NCBI GenBank assembly: GCA_026388315.1
Contig: JAPLKA010000054.1
Location: forward strand, 1 to 64,000
DNA length: 64,000 bases
Direction: 5' to 3'
DNA from: Pseudomonadota bacterium
GTDB taxonomy: Bacteria > Desulfobacterota > Syntrophorhabdia > Syntrophorhabdales > Syntrophorhabdaceae
Of this stretch, positions 24,296-33,279 are shown in pieces. Position numbers and translations under genes: made by a program. How positions within the stretch are numbered: position 1 is the first letter of the stretch; each line of letters begins with the position of its first letter. The notes below the pieces were generated by a model. That model made no database searches. It saw only the letters and a list, made by a program, of their open reading frames with translations, and was not told where the DNA came from.

Positions 24296-25975
24296 ATGGA
24301 ATATCAAGTACAAAATAATATTTTCAACGTAAATCACAGCACAGCAGGTCAGATCGTAAAACGAATAAAAGATATAACAAAAGAATTCAATATTGTATCT
24401 CTCGGTCGACAGATTGCAGCATGTGAAGACCTTTTCGTTGAAAACCCCCTGATTGATGTTGCAATACTTGGCCAGTTCAAGGCGGGCAAAAGTTCTTTTA
24501 TAAATAGCCTCATAGGGAGGCCAATACTTCCCGTGGGGGTTATTCCAGTTACAACGGTCATTACACGCCTCCAGCACGGACTCGATGAAAGGGCAATTGT
24601 CACATATTTTAACGGGAAGCAATCAGAGATTCCCCTCGATAACATAGAGGAATACATATCAGAGGCTAAAAACAGAGCGAATCATAAGGATGTGGAGGTA
24701 GTCGACATTGAAACAGCATCACTCGCACCCTATGCAGGGCTTAGGATTGTAGATACTCCGGGATTAGGGAGCATCTTTAAATATAATACGGAACTTTCCG
24801 AGGAATGGTTCCCCAAGGTAGGGGCTGCCATAGTTGCCATAAGCTCCGATCGACCCCTATCAGAAAATGATCTTAATCTAATTCGTGAGCTTATGGAGTT
24901 TAGCCCTAAAGTTGTTCTGTTACTTACAAAGGTTGATCTTCTCTCCGAGGAACAACAGAAAGAAGTTGTAAAATTTTTTATGGATTCAATTAAAAGAGAA
25001 TTTAACAGGGATTTTCAGATACTGCTATACTCTACCCTCAAAGAAACCGATCTATACAAACATTGGCTTGACCAGTTGCTTCTCAACCTGTCACAAAACC
25101 GAGACACAGAGTTCAAGGGCATTCTTCTACATAAATCAAATTCTCTTATCAGGCACTGTCTGAGTTACCTTCAAATTGCCCTCAAAACATCAACGAAGGC
25201 TGATTCCGACAGGGAAATGTTAAAAAAACTCATCCTTGATGAAAAGGTAAACTATGAGTTAATACAATCAGAACTTTCCCTGATCGCCCGAGAAAATATG
25301 CAAAAAACTCGAACACTAATAGCAGCATATCTCAATGACACAAAGAGGAAACAACTCATTCAAAAACTCCTTGAAATGCTAACCGAAGAAATGCCGAAAT
25401 GGAGAGGAACTCTCTGGGGGCTTACCAGACAATACGAAGACTGGCTTATGGAAAATATGGTAACAGAAATGGACCACATATCAAGGGCAGACTATAAACA
25501 TTTTTTTGGAACACTAAAGAAGGCTCATAGCAGCATATCTCGTTCTGTTGAGTTTTTTAGAAACATGCTTGACAGCAACATTGAAAAAGTTCTGGGTATT
25601 CGACTCGGTGGTGTGGACTGGGTGATTGATGTCCCTGAGCCAACACATCCTGATGTAGTTTTCACCAAAATTTTTGATTTTCATTTCGATACTTTATGGT
25701 TCCTTTTTCCCATGTTGATCTTCAGAGGGGTATTTGAAAAACATTTTCTAAAACAAATTCCAAGGGTGGTTGACATACATCTTTCCCGCCTCGCATATCA
25801 GTGGGAAGTCCGCATTAACAAGACTATAGAGGCAATGAAAGACCAGGCATTGAAATACATATACGATGAACTCTCCACAATTGATGTTCTCCTTTTACAG
25901 ACAACCGGACAAACCGACAAAATCAACACCATTATTTATGAATTAAGGGAGCTATCGGAGGACATAGGAGCTTAA
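24296..25975 (+). CDS. Bacterial dynamin-like GTPase
   Basis: 559 aa, membrane-remodelling GTPase of the dynamin superfamily. G1/P-loop in GQFKAGKSSFINSLIG (about 59-74), G2 Thr in GVIPVTTVITRLQ, G3 in IVDTPGLGS (about 152), G4-like LLTKVDLL (about 205). Then a long helical stalk with coiled coils and a hydrophobic paddle (FDTLWFLFPMLIFRGVFEKH, about 462-481) for membrane insertion. Single gene with no second dynamin beside it, unlike many paired bacterial dynamins. Possible roles are membrane repair, vesiculation or phage defence; context does not decide. Confidence 0.87.
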   Translation: MEYQVQNNIFNVNHSTAGQIVKRIKDITKEFNIVSLGRQIAACEDLFVENPLIDVAILGQFKAGKSSFINSLIGRPILPVGVIPVTTVITRLQHGLDERAIVTYFNGKQSEIPLDNIEEYISEAKNRANHKDVEVVDIETASLAPYAGLRIVDTPGLGSIFKYNTELSEEWFPKVGAAIVAISSDRPLSENDLNLIRELMEFSPKVVLLLTKVDLLSEEQQKEVVKFFMDSIKREFNRDFQILLYSTLKETDLYKHWLDQLLLNLSQNRDTEFKGILLHKSNSLIRHCLSYLQIALKTSTKADSDREMLKKLILDEKVNYELIQSELSLIARENMQKTRTLIAAYLNDTKRKQLIQKLLEMLTEEMPKWRGTLWGLTRQYEDWLMENMVTEMDHISRADYKHFFGTLKKAHSSISRSVEFFRNMLDSNIEKVLGIRLGGVDWVIDVPEPTHPDVVFTKIFDFHFDTLWFLFPMLIFRGVFEKHFLKQIPRVVDIHLSRLAYQWEVRINKTIEAMKDQALKYIYDELSTIDVLLLQTTGQTDKINTIIYELRELSEDIGA

Positions 25976-26062
25976 ACAACTTATTTAATAAAACATTTCA
26001 TCCAGTAATTCTTAAATGTTAGATGTGAGGATACACGCACTTTGTAGGTGAAACAAAGTAAT

Positions 26063-26159
26063 CCTCTTTAGGCATGAAAAGTACGCAAGAACCTGAAGAA
26101 TCGTTTTTCTTCAGAGGAGGTGATTATCCCTGGAGTGAACATTGCGAAATGACCGGGTT
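26063..26159 (+). repeat. Dispersed repeat family 2, long form, copy 2
   Basis: CCTCTTTAGGCATGAAAAGT, then ACGCAAGAACCTGAAGAATC, GTTTTTCTTCAGAGGAGGTG and CCCTGGAGTGAACATTGCGA, AATGACCGGGTT. About nine-tenths identical by eye to 20446-20541. It follows the dynamin gene. Confidence 0.75.
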
Positions 26160-26334
26160 ACCATACTTAAGCGAAGCGGAACATTCCCGCATATTTGCGG
26201 GATGAGGAGACCCTGACTACAGGCAATAAAAAATAATGAGCCATAAAAGAATTAAAACTGACCGTACAGCCACAGGGTTCCTCAAGTGATCCCCCTTCGG
26301 GGGACAGGCGCAAGCTTATATGGGAATCTATTTA

Positions 26335-26403
26335 GCTCGCACGGCGAGCGAGAAGGGGAGGCTCCGACGGCTTGGCTGGTGGAGGGGGCGACGCAAGCCT
26401 CTT
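26335..26403 (-). repeat. Short dispersed repeat, family 1, copy C (inverted)
   Basis: Read on the minus strand: AGGCTTGCGTCGCCCCCTCC, then ACCAGCCAAGCCGTCGGAGC, CTCCCCTTCTCGCTCGCCGT and GCGAGC. It matches copies A and B and keeps the GTGCGAGC end like copy A. A perfect CCCCC-TTC-GGGGG hairpin (26291-26303) lies just outside. Confidence 0.75.
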
Positions 26404-26514
26404 TGATAGTATGGTCGGGAATGAAGCTCAGAGAACGGAAGGGATATTTACCACATTTTTGTTGTAACCGCCGAACAAATTATCCTGGAAAGCACCGGCA
26501 AGGAAAATCATTCC

Positions 26515-26544
26515 TTGACTTAACTACCTGTAAACATGTATAAT
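26515..26544 (+). promoter_or_regulatory. Sigma70-type promoter of aspS
   Basis: TTGACT at 26515-26520 and TATAAT at 26539-26544, spacing 18. A start of transcription near 26551 would place the in-frame ATG at 26556 almost at the 5' end and favours the TTG at 26568, which has GGAGG in front. Confidence 0.65.
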
Positions 26545-26567
26545 TATGGACTTTTATGGAGGTGACC

Positions 26568-28322
26568 TTGAGAGACAAACAATGTGGACTGGTTAAAAAT
26601 GAAGACATAGGAAAAACGCTGAACCTTTCCGGATGGGTATTCAGGAGAAGGGACCATGGCGGGCTCATATTCGTAGATATAAGGGATGTAACGGGTATTG
26701 TACAGGTTGTTTTTTCACCTGAAATTTCCGCAGAGGCGCATGAAAAAGCCGGTGACATAAAGCAGGAATATGTTATCCGTGTGACCGGAAAGGTAGAAAA
26801 AAGGCCTGAGGGAACGGAGAACCTTGGTATCCCTACGGGTGAGATCGAGGTACTGGTAAGTACATTCGATATTCTCAATACCTGTAAAACCTTGCCATTT
26901 CAGTTGGACGACGAAGAGCCAAATGAGTCGCTGAGATTGAAGTACCGATATCTGGACATGAGAAGACCTGAAATACAAAAGATTTTTATCGGAAGGAGCC
27001 GTGCGTATAAGGTAACGAGGGATTATTTTGAGTCGAACGGGTTTTATGAGTTTGAGACACCTTTTTTCACGAAAAACACACCCGAGGGCGCACGGGATTT
27101 CATTGTACCGAGCAGGCTGAGCCCGGGCATGTTTTATGCGCTCCCTCAATCTCCACAGCTTTTTAAACAGATTTTGATGATAGCCGGTTTTGATAAGTAT
27201 TTCCAGATCGCCAGGTGTTTCAGGGATGAAGACTTGAGGGCAGACCGGCAGCCAGAATTTACCCAGATCGACGTGGAGATGAGTTTTGTCGATGTTGATG
27301 ATATCGTTGCCATGAGTGAAGGGTTGATAAAAGACCTCTATGAAGCCCTGAAAGGTGAACCTTTGCAGATACCTTTTATGAGGATGTCTTATGATGATGC
27401 TATGGAAAAGTATGGGACCGACAAACCTGATTTGCGGTTTGAACTTCCAATGATAGAATTGACAGATATTTTTAAGGAAACTGAGTTTGGTGTTTTTAAG
27501 AAAACCATAGAAAGCAATGGGGCAATAAAGTCTCTGGTATTGAAAGATAAAACCCTTTCGAGAAAAGACCTTGACACTGCAGTTGATGTTGCAAAGGAGA
27601 TAGGCGCCGGAGGACTGATCTGGATACGGAAAGAAAATGGTATTTTGCAGTCGCCCATTGTGAAGTATTTAAAAGATAATGAAAAATCAGCTATGAATGA
27701 AAGGCTTGGCCTTTCAGATGGTGATGTAACATTCATTATGGCTGACAAACGGAATAAAGCAAATGAAAATATGGGTAAATTCAGGCTCTATCTCGGGGGA
27801 AAGTACGAGTTAATAAAAACGGACGAGTTCAGATTTCTCTGGGTGGTTGATTTTCCGCTCCTTGAGTATAGCGAAGAAGAAAAGAGATATATGGCGAGAC
27901 ACCATCCTTTCACGTCGCCTCAGGGTAATATCAGGGACTTTAAGGGTGATTATGAATCAATAAAGGCCAAGGCCTATGACCTTGTTTTAAATGGTGTTGA
28001 AATAGGTGGAGGCAGCATACGGATATTCAGAATGGATGATCAGATGGAGATGTTTAAACTCCTCAACATAAAAGAAGAAGAAGCCATTGAAAAGTTCGGA
28101 TTTTTATTGGAAGCCCTTGAAATGGGGGCACCGCCCCATGGCGGCATCGCATTTGGTTTTGACAGGATTCTCATGATGTTAATGAGGCTTGATAGTATCA
28201 GGGACGTAATACCATTCCCGAAGACACAGAGAGGCACCTGTTTACTTACTGGAGCGCCATCCAGGATAGCGCAGAAACAGTTGAACGAGCTGAAGATACG
28301 AACCACAGCAGAATCAACGTGA
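26568..28322 (+). CDS. aspS: Aspartate-tRNA ligase (bacterial type)
   Basis: Class II aminoacyl-tRNA synthetase charging tRNA-Asp, about 584 aa. N-terminal OB anticodon-binding domain (LSGWVFRRRDHGGLIFVDIR), motif 2 with FRDEDLRADRQPEFTQIDVE, the bacterial GAD insert (about 290-410), and motif 3 GGIAFGFDRILMML near the C-terminus. I prefer the TTG at 26568 because GGAGG lies six bases upstream; an ATG at 26556 is in frame but has no RBS. Whether it is discriminating or also charges tRNA-Asn cannot be told without knowing if gatCAB and asnS are present. Confidence 0.93.
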   Translation: MRDKQCGLVKNEDIGKTLNLSGWVFRRRDHGGLIFVDIRDVTGIVQVVFSPEISAEAHEKAGDIKQEYVIRVTGKVEKRPEGTENLGIPTGEIEVLVSTFDILNTCKTLPFQLDDEEPNESLRLKYRYLDMRRPEIQKIFIGRSRAYKVTRDYFESNGFYEFETPFFTKNTPEGARDFIVPSRLSPGMFYALPQSPQLFKQILMIAGFDKYFQIARCFRDEDLRADRQPEFTQIDVEMSFVDVDDIVAMSEGLIKDLYEALKGEPLQIPFMRMSYDDAMEKYGTDKPDLRFELPMIELTDIFKETEFGVFKKTIESNGAIKSLVLKDKTLSRKDLDTAVDVAKEIGAGGLIWIRKENGILQSPIVKYLKDNEKSAMNERLGLSDGDVTFIMADKRNKANENMGKFRLYLGGKYELIKTDEFRFLWVVDFPLLEYSEEEKRYMARHHPFTSPQGNIRDFKGDYESIKAKAYDLVLNGVEIGGGSIRIFRMDDQMEMFKLLNIKEEEAIEKFGFLLEALEMGAPPHGGIAFGFDRILMMLMRLDSIRDVIPFPKTQRGTCLLTGAPSRIAQKQLNELKIRTTAEST

Positions 28323-28349
28323 AAAGTGAAACGTGAAACGTGAAAAGTG

Positions 28350-28440
28350 AAAAACCGTATATCGTACATCGTACATCGAAGTACGAACGACGAAGTACGG
28401 GTTGTAACGAAGTACGAACGACGACCGACGATGTACGGGT
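28350..28440. repeat. Low-complexity TACATCG/CGAAGTACGAACGA repeats
   Basis: GTATATCGTACATCGTACATC, shortened here to its unit TACATCG, is followed by several CGAAGTACGAACGACGA units and a closing CGATGTACGGGTTTTAG. The halves are partly complementary, so the region can fold. The same text family occurs at 1998-2060. It separates aspS from the half-TCA operon. Confidence 0.7.
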
Positions 28441-28478
28441 TTTAGGCTGTGAACCGTGAACTGAACAGGGAGGTCTAA

Positions 28479-30290
28479 TTGAAAAAGAAAAAAGGTTTTA
28501 TCTTTAAAAATGTTCCAAAACACGCGAAATATCCGTTGATTGATGTGGAAACCCCGGAACTCTTCAGGGATGTTTTTCCATATACCGATATGTGTAAGGT
28601 AAAGTTTGATCACAAGATAGAATTGATTGACCCTCCCGATGAGATATATATCACCGACACAACATTCAGAGACGGTCAGCAATCCAGACCTCCTTTTACA
28701 GCAATCCAGATTGAAGATTTGTTTGACCTCATGCACAGGCTTGGCGGTCCCAACGGTGTTATAAGACAGTGTGAATTTTTCCTTTATACGGATAAGGACA
28801 AAGAAGCAGTAGTGAAATGCATGGAAAAGGGTTACCGGTACCCTGAGATTACCGGGTGGATCCGCGCGGTAAAGGAAGATCTGCGGCTCGTTAAAGAATT
28901 GGGGCTGAAGGAGACAGGGATTCTTACGAGTGCTTCTGATTATCATATTTTTATGAAATTCAAGAAATCAAGGTCACAGGTTTTTAAGGATTATATAAAG
29001 ATAGTTGAGAGCACCGTTGAGCAGGGAATCATTCCGAGATGCCATTTCGAGGACATTACGAGGGCCGATATATACGGTTTTTGTGTTCCCTTTGCCCAGG
29101 CGCTTATGAACATTTCAGAGGATGCAAAGATCCCCGTCAAGATAAGGTTATGCGACACCCTCGGTATTGGTATTACTTATCCTGGTTCAGCGCTCCCGAG
29201 ATCAATGGGTAAGATAATACGGGCAATGATAGACGACGCAGGGGTTCCGTCAGAGTATCTTGAATGGCATGGACATAACGATTTCAATAAAGTAATTGTG
29301 AATAGCGTAAGCGCATGGCTCTACGGATGCTCATTCGTAAACGGTACGCTTCTCGGCATCGGAGAAAGGACAGGCAATGCCCCGATTGAAGGATTGATAA
29401 TGGAATATATTTCGCTTATCGGTGATGACAACGGAATGGATACTACAGTAATTACCGAGATAAGAAACTATTTTGAAAAAGAGTTGGGGCATAATATACC
29501 GAAAAGTCAACCTCTTGTGGGTGTCGATTTCAATGCAACATCTGCCGGTGTCCACATTGACGGAATATTGAAGAATCAGGAGATATACACATCTTTTGAT
29601 ACGAACAAAATTCTTAACAGACCCATAACGGTAAATATAACGGATAAATCAGGCCTTGCAGGGATTGCCCACTGGATAAATGCACATTTCGCACGGACCG
29701 GAAAAGACAGGATAGAAAAGATTCATCCTTCTGTCGGGAAAATCAATAAATGGATTGTCAGGCAATACGATGAGGGCAGGGTAACGTGCATGTCAGACAA
29801 TGAGATGGAGCATCTTGCGAGAAGGTACCTCCCGGAAATCTTTATTTCCGAGTTTGAGCTCCTCAAAAAGAAGGCATACGATATGGCCGCACATCTTATT
29901 GAGAGATACATTGAAGACCCTGAAGTCATGACTATGGTTCCTGAGAGGCAGGAGGAAATATTGAAGAACGTCGTAGAGGAGTATCCTTATATTCAGTTTG
30001 CCTATTCAGTTAATAGTGAAGGTATTAAGACTACGAAAAACATCACGCAGGCCGTAGACAAGGCAAAATATCACAAGATAGGTATGCATGAGGATTTTTC
30101 AGACAGGGATTGGTTTATCAACCCCATGAAGACCGGAAAGGTAAACGTAACAAACATCTATTCCTCCAGGATTACAGGCGCATTATGTGTTACGGTGTCC
30201 GGCCCCATCAGGGATGAGTACGGAGATATCACCGGTGTTCTGGGTTTTGACATACGATTTGAGGACCTTACCAAAGCAGAGGAACAATAA
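28479..30290 (+). CDS. Re-type citrate synthase/homocitrate synthase-like enzyme with C-terminal Cache-like domain
   Basis: 603 aa. The N-terminal DRE-TIM barrel (about 50-400) has the acetyl-CoA-condensing signature ITDTTFRDGQQSRPPF (R64-D65) and the metal-binding HGHNDF, as in isopropylmalate, homocitrate and Re-citrate synthases. A LeuA-type linker follows. The last 130 residues (DFSDRDWFINPMKTGKVNVT, then GPIRDEYGDITGVLGFDIRF) look like a Cache/PDC sensor domain instead of the leucine-binding LeuA dimer domain. Adjacent aconitase and isocitrate dehydrogenase genes argue for citrate formation from oxaloacetate and acetyl-CoA. TTG start with GGGAGG upstream. Confidence 0.8.
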   Translation: MKKKKGFIFKNVPKHAKYPLIDVETPELFRDVFPYTDMCKVKFDHKIELIDPPDEIYITDTTFRDGQQSRPPFTAIQIEDLFDLMHRLGGPNGVIRQCEFFLYTDKDKEAVVKCMEKGYRYPEITGWIRAVKEDLRLVKELGLKETGILTSASDYHIFMKFKKSRSQVFKDYIKIVESTVEQGIIPRCHFEDITRADIYGFCVPFAQALMNISEDAKIPVKIRLCDTLGIGITYPGSALPRSMGKIIRAMIDDAGVPSEYLEWHGHNDFNKVIVNSVSAWLYGCSFVNGTLLGIGERTGNAPIEGLIMEYISLIGDDNGMDTTVITEIRNYFEKELGHNIPKSQPLVGVDFNATSAGVHIDGILKNQEIYTSFDTNKILNRPITVNITDKSGLAGIAHWINAHFARTGKDRIEKIHPSVGKINKWIVRQYDEGRVTCMSDNEMEHLARRYLPEIFISEFELLKKKAYDMAAHLIERYIEDPEVMTMVPERQEEILKNVVEEYPYIQFAYSVNSEGIKTTKNITQAVDKAKYHKIGMHEDFSDRDWFINPMKTGKVNVTNIYSSRITGALCVTVSGPIRDEYGDITGVLGFDIRFEDLTKAEEQ

Positions 30291-30293
30291 TAA

Positions 30294-31568
30294 ATGGGTA
30301 AGACAATAGCTGAAAAGATTTTAAGCATGAATACGGGCGTTGACCTGAAACAGGGAGACTATGCCATTGTGAATGTTGACAGAATACTCCTGCAGGATGG
30401 TACTGCCCCTCTTGCAATCAGAAAATTCAACGATATGGGCTTTAAATCTCTCTTTAATGGGAAGCGGGTGAATTTCTTTATTGATCATGCCTCGCCCAGC
30501 CCGAGAATGGAGCTTTCCAACGACCAGATCGCCATAAAGGCATTTGCAAAAACTCATGGTGCGAATGTGTATGAGGTTGGTGATGGAATCTGTCATCAGA
30601 TTATGTCGGAAAAGATACTGGCCCCTGCTGAAGTGCTTGTAGGCGCCGATTCACACACCTGCACAGGGGGCGCCCTCGGCGCCTTTTCTACAGGGATGGG
30701 CTCCACGGACGTTGCAGCGGCAATGGGGCTGGGGAAGATATGGATGAGGGTCCCTGAAGGCTTGAAGTTTGTAATTGAAGGGAGATTTTCTCCTGGAGTA
30801 TTTCCAAAAGACTTAATCCTTAAGATCATCGGCATGTTGGGTGCAGATGGCGCTACTTACAGATCGATGGAGTTTACCGGCTATGCTGTCAAACGCCTTG
30901 ATGTAGAAGACAGAATGACCATTGCAAATATGGCGGTAGAAGCCGGCGCAAAATGCGGTCTCTTTCCCTCTGATGATATGACACGCCTTTACCTCAGGCG
31001 TTGCGGAAGGGAGAAACAGAATATTCAAATTTTACCCGATGAAGACGCCAGATACGAAAAGACCTACAAAATTGATCTCACTTCCCTGACCCCTATGGTC
31101 AGCCTTCCCCATGAAGTGGATAATGTAAGGAGCATCGCCGATCATGAAACAAAAACAATCGCCGTTAACCAGGTTTTCATCGGCTCATGTACCAATGGAA
31201 GAATAGAGGATTTACGAATAGCCTCGATTATCATGAAGGGAAGAAAAAGGCATAAGGATGTAAGATTTCTTGTGTGCCCAGCCTCAAGGTCGGTCTATTA
31301 TCAGGCAATGCAGGAAGGTATTCTGACTACGTTGTTTGAGGCAGGGGCAACAATACTGCCGCCGGGATGCGGTCCCTGCATCGGGCTTCATCAGGGGGTT
31401 CTGGGAGATGGGGAGGTGTGTATTGCCACATCGAATAGAAACTTTTTGGGCAGGATGGGAAACCCTGATTCACATATCATCCTTGCTTCTCCTGCCACTG
31501 CTGCTGCGAGTGCCCTGAAAGGAAAATTAGCAGATCCGCGGGAGGTTTTTGATGATTTTGAGCGGTAA
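30294..31568 (+). CDS. Aconitase/isopropylmalate dehydratase-type large subunit
   Basis: 424 aa, the size of LeuC-type large subunits. Residues for the [4Fe-4S] cluster are visible: C in [12 protein letters not shown] (about 300) and CGPC in [11 protein letters not shown] (about 360); [14 protein letters not shown] (about 117) is the family substrate/cluster loop. It sits three bases after the citrate-synthase-like gene and overlaps the small-subunit gene. In this operon the likely reaction is citrate to isocitrate, not leucine synthesis, although the family also contains isopropylmalate and homoaconitate isomerases. Confidence 0.85.
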   Translation: MGKTIAEKILSMNTGVDLKQGDYAIVNVDRILLQDGTAPLAIRKFNDMGFKSLFNGKRVNFFIDHASPSPRMELSNDQIAIKAFAKTHGANVYEVGDGICHQIMSEKILAPAEVLVGADSHTCTGGALGAFSTGMGSTDVAAAMGLGKIWMRVPEGLKFVIEGRFSPGVFPKDLILKIIGMLGADGATYRSMEFTGYAVKRLDVEDRMTIANMAVEAGAKCGLFPSDDMTRLYLRRCGREKQNIQILPDEDARYEKTYKIDLTSLTPMVSLPHEVDNVRSIADHETKTIAVNQVFIGSCTNGRIEDLRIASIIMKGRKRHKDVRFLVCPASRSVYYQAMQEGILTTLFEAGATILPPGCGPCIGLHQGVLGDGEVCIATSNRNFLGRMGNPDSHIILASPATAAASALKGKLADPREVFDDFER

Positions 31569-32049
31569 GGCATGGAAATTTGGAGACAATATCTCTACAG
31601 ATCATATAACGCCCGGCAGGTTTTATCATTTGCGATCTAATCTTGAAGAGCTGACTAAGCATGTTTTTGAGGATATTGCCCCTGGTTTTAATACAAAAGT
31701 TTCACATGGCGATATTATTGTGGGCGGTAAAAATTTTGGATTGGGTTCGAGCAGGGAACATGCACCGCTCATTATTAAAATGGCCGGCATTGATGCCATT
31801 GTGGCGAATTCCTTTGCACGGATATTCTACCGTAATGCGATAAATGTGGGACTCGCTGCGATTATCTGTCATGTGGATGACATTGATGAGGGCGATGCAA
31901 TTGAGATAAAAGTAGATGAAGGCCAATTTCTGGATAAGACAAAGGGTATTGAAAAAAGATTTTCCCCGCTCCCGCCGATTATGCGGGAGATTTTGAGAGA
32001 AGGGGGACTTGACCGGTATATCAGGAAATATGGAGGGCTGAAAGTTTAA
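31552..32049 (+). CDS. Aconitase/isopropylmalate dehydratase-type small subunit
   Basis: 165 aa swivel-domain partner of the preceding large subunit. [20 protein letters not shown] at the start and [20 protein letters not shown] (about 54-73) contain the substrate-binding G-SSRE motif. I use the ATG at 31552 with GGAGG six bases upstream, giving a 17-base overlap with the large-subunit gene. Its stop overlaps the isocitrate dehydrogenase start (TAATG), so the four genes should be cotranscribed and coupled. Confidence 0.87.
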   Translation: MILSGKAWKFGDNISTDHITPGRFYHLRSNLEELTKHVFEDIAPGFNTKVSHGDIIVGGKNFGLGSSREHAPLIIKMAGIDAIVANSFARIFYRNAINVGLAAIICHVDDIDEGDAIEIKVDEGQFLDKTKGIEKRFSPLPPIMREILREGGLDRYIRKYGGLKV

Positions 32050-33224
32050 TGGAAAAGATTGTTATTCCGTACATTGCTGGTGACGGCACTGGAGAGGATA
32101 TCTGGAAGGCATCGAAAGAGGTGCTGGAAGAGTCAGTTTTAAAGGCCTATGATGCTGAGAAAAGAATTGAGTGGGTAGAACTCCTTGCAGGGCAGAAGGC
32201 GCTCGAGAAGACAGGATCATTATTACCGGAAGAAACCATAGAGGGTATCAAATTCCATCGGTTAGCGATTAAGGGACCGCTCACAACCCCGGTTGGCGGA
32301 GGCTTCAGGAGCACAAATGTCTACCTGAGACAGGTATTCGATCTCTATGTGTGTATGCGGCCTGTCCGTTTTTTTGAAGGGCTGCCAAGCCCCTTAAAAG
32401 CACCGGAGAAGGTGGACATAATTATTTTCCGGGAAAACACGGAAGATATTTACAGAGGGATAGAATGGAAAGAGGGGACCCCTGAAGCGAGTACTTTTAT
32501 TCATTTTCTCAGGGAAAAGATGAACGTTACGCTATCAGACGACAATGGTGTGGGTGTTAAGCCAATCAGCAGACACGGCACAGTGAGGTTTGCCAGATGG
32601 GTTATCGATTATGCGATAAAAAACAGGAGAAATGCCATCACCGTTGTCCATAAAGGCAACATTATGAAATATACGGAAGGTGCATTCAGGGAATGGGCAT
32701 ATGATACGGCAAAGGAGTTCGGGGAAAAGATTATATTCGATAATCCCCCCTTAATCCCCATTTTACCAGACAACAAAGTGTTTTTTAACGACAGAATCGC
32801 AGACAATATGTTCATGCAGGTTATCTTGAGACCGGAGGACTATGATATTCTTCTGTGCCCTAACCTCAATGGTGATTATCTCTCTGATGCATGCGCTGCT
32901 TTGGTTGGAGGCCTGGGCGTTGCTCCAGGAGCAAATATCGGTGATGAAGTGGCTATTTTTGAACCTGCCCATGGAAGCGCTCCAGAATGTGCAGGCAAGG
33001 ACATAATTAATCCTGCCGCATTCTTACTCTCTGCTTCCATGATGTTCAAATATATGGGTCTTGACAGGGCATCCGTTTTACTTGAAAAGGCAATAGAAGA
33101 GACGATAAAAGCCGGTATTATGACATATGACCTTGCCCGGCTGAAAGCAGGGGTCACACCGGTGAAATGTTCTGAATTCGGAGAAGAAGTAAAAAAACAT
33201 ATAGAGCGTGGAGGGAAAATATAA
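32049..33224 (+). CDS. icd: Isocitrate dehydrogenase with altered cofactor site
   Basis: 391 aa, prokaryotic decarboxylating IDH related to the E. coli enzyme. Substrate loop PVGGGFRSTNVYLRQVFDLY (the phosphorylatable Ser is present), FRENTEDIYRGIEW, and the metal-binding NLNGDYLSDACAALVGG. At the cofactor-2'-phosphate site, E. coli K344-Y345 are replaced by E313-C314 (HGSAPECAG), while the Tyr and Arg equivalent to Y391 and R395 (TYDLAR) remain. NADP use is therefore uncertain and NAD use possible. Last gene of the operon that would make 2-oxoglutarate for glutamate in an organism with an incomplete cycle. Confidence 0.9.
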   Translation: MEKIVIPYIAGDGTGEDIWKASKEVLEESVLKAYDAEKRIEWVELLAGQKALEKTGSLLPEETIEGIKFHRLAIKGPLTTPVGGGFRSTNVYLRQVFDLYVCMRPVRFFEGLPSPLKAPEKVDIIIFRENTEDIYRGIEWKEGTPEASTFIHFLREKMNVTLSDDNGVGVKPISRHGTVRFARWVIDYAIKNRRNAITVVHKGNIMKYTEGAFREWAYDTAKEFGEKIIFDNPPLIPILPDNKVFFNDRIADNMFMQVILRPEDYDILLCPNLNGDYLSDACAALVGGLGVAPGANIGDEVAIFEPAHGSAPECAGKDIINPAAFLLSASMMFKYMGLDRASVLLEKAIEETIKAGIMTYDLARLKAGVTPVKCSEFGEEVKKHIERGGKI

Positions 33225-33279
33225 GTCTTATAAGTCCTATATGACCTATATTATTCTATACCGCTAAGAGAGGATAAAA

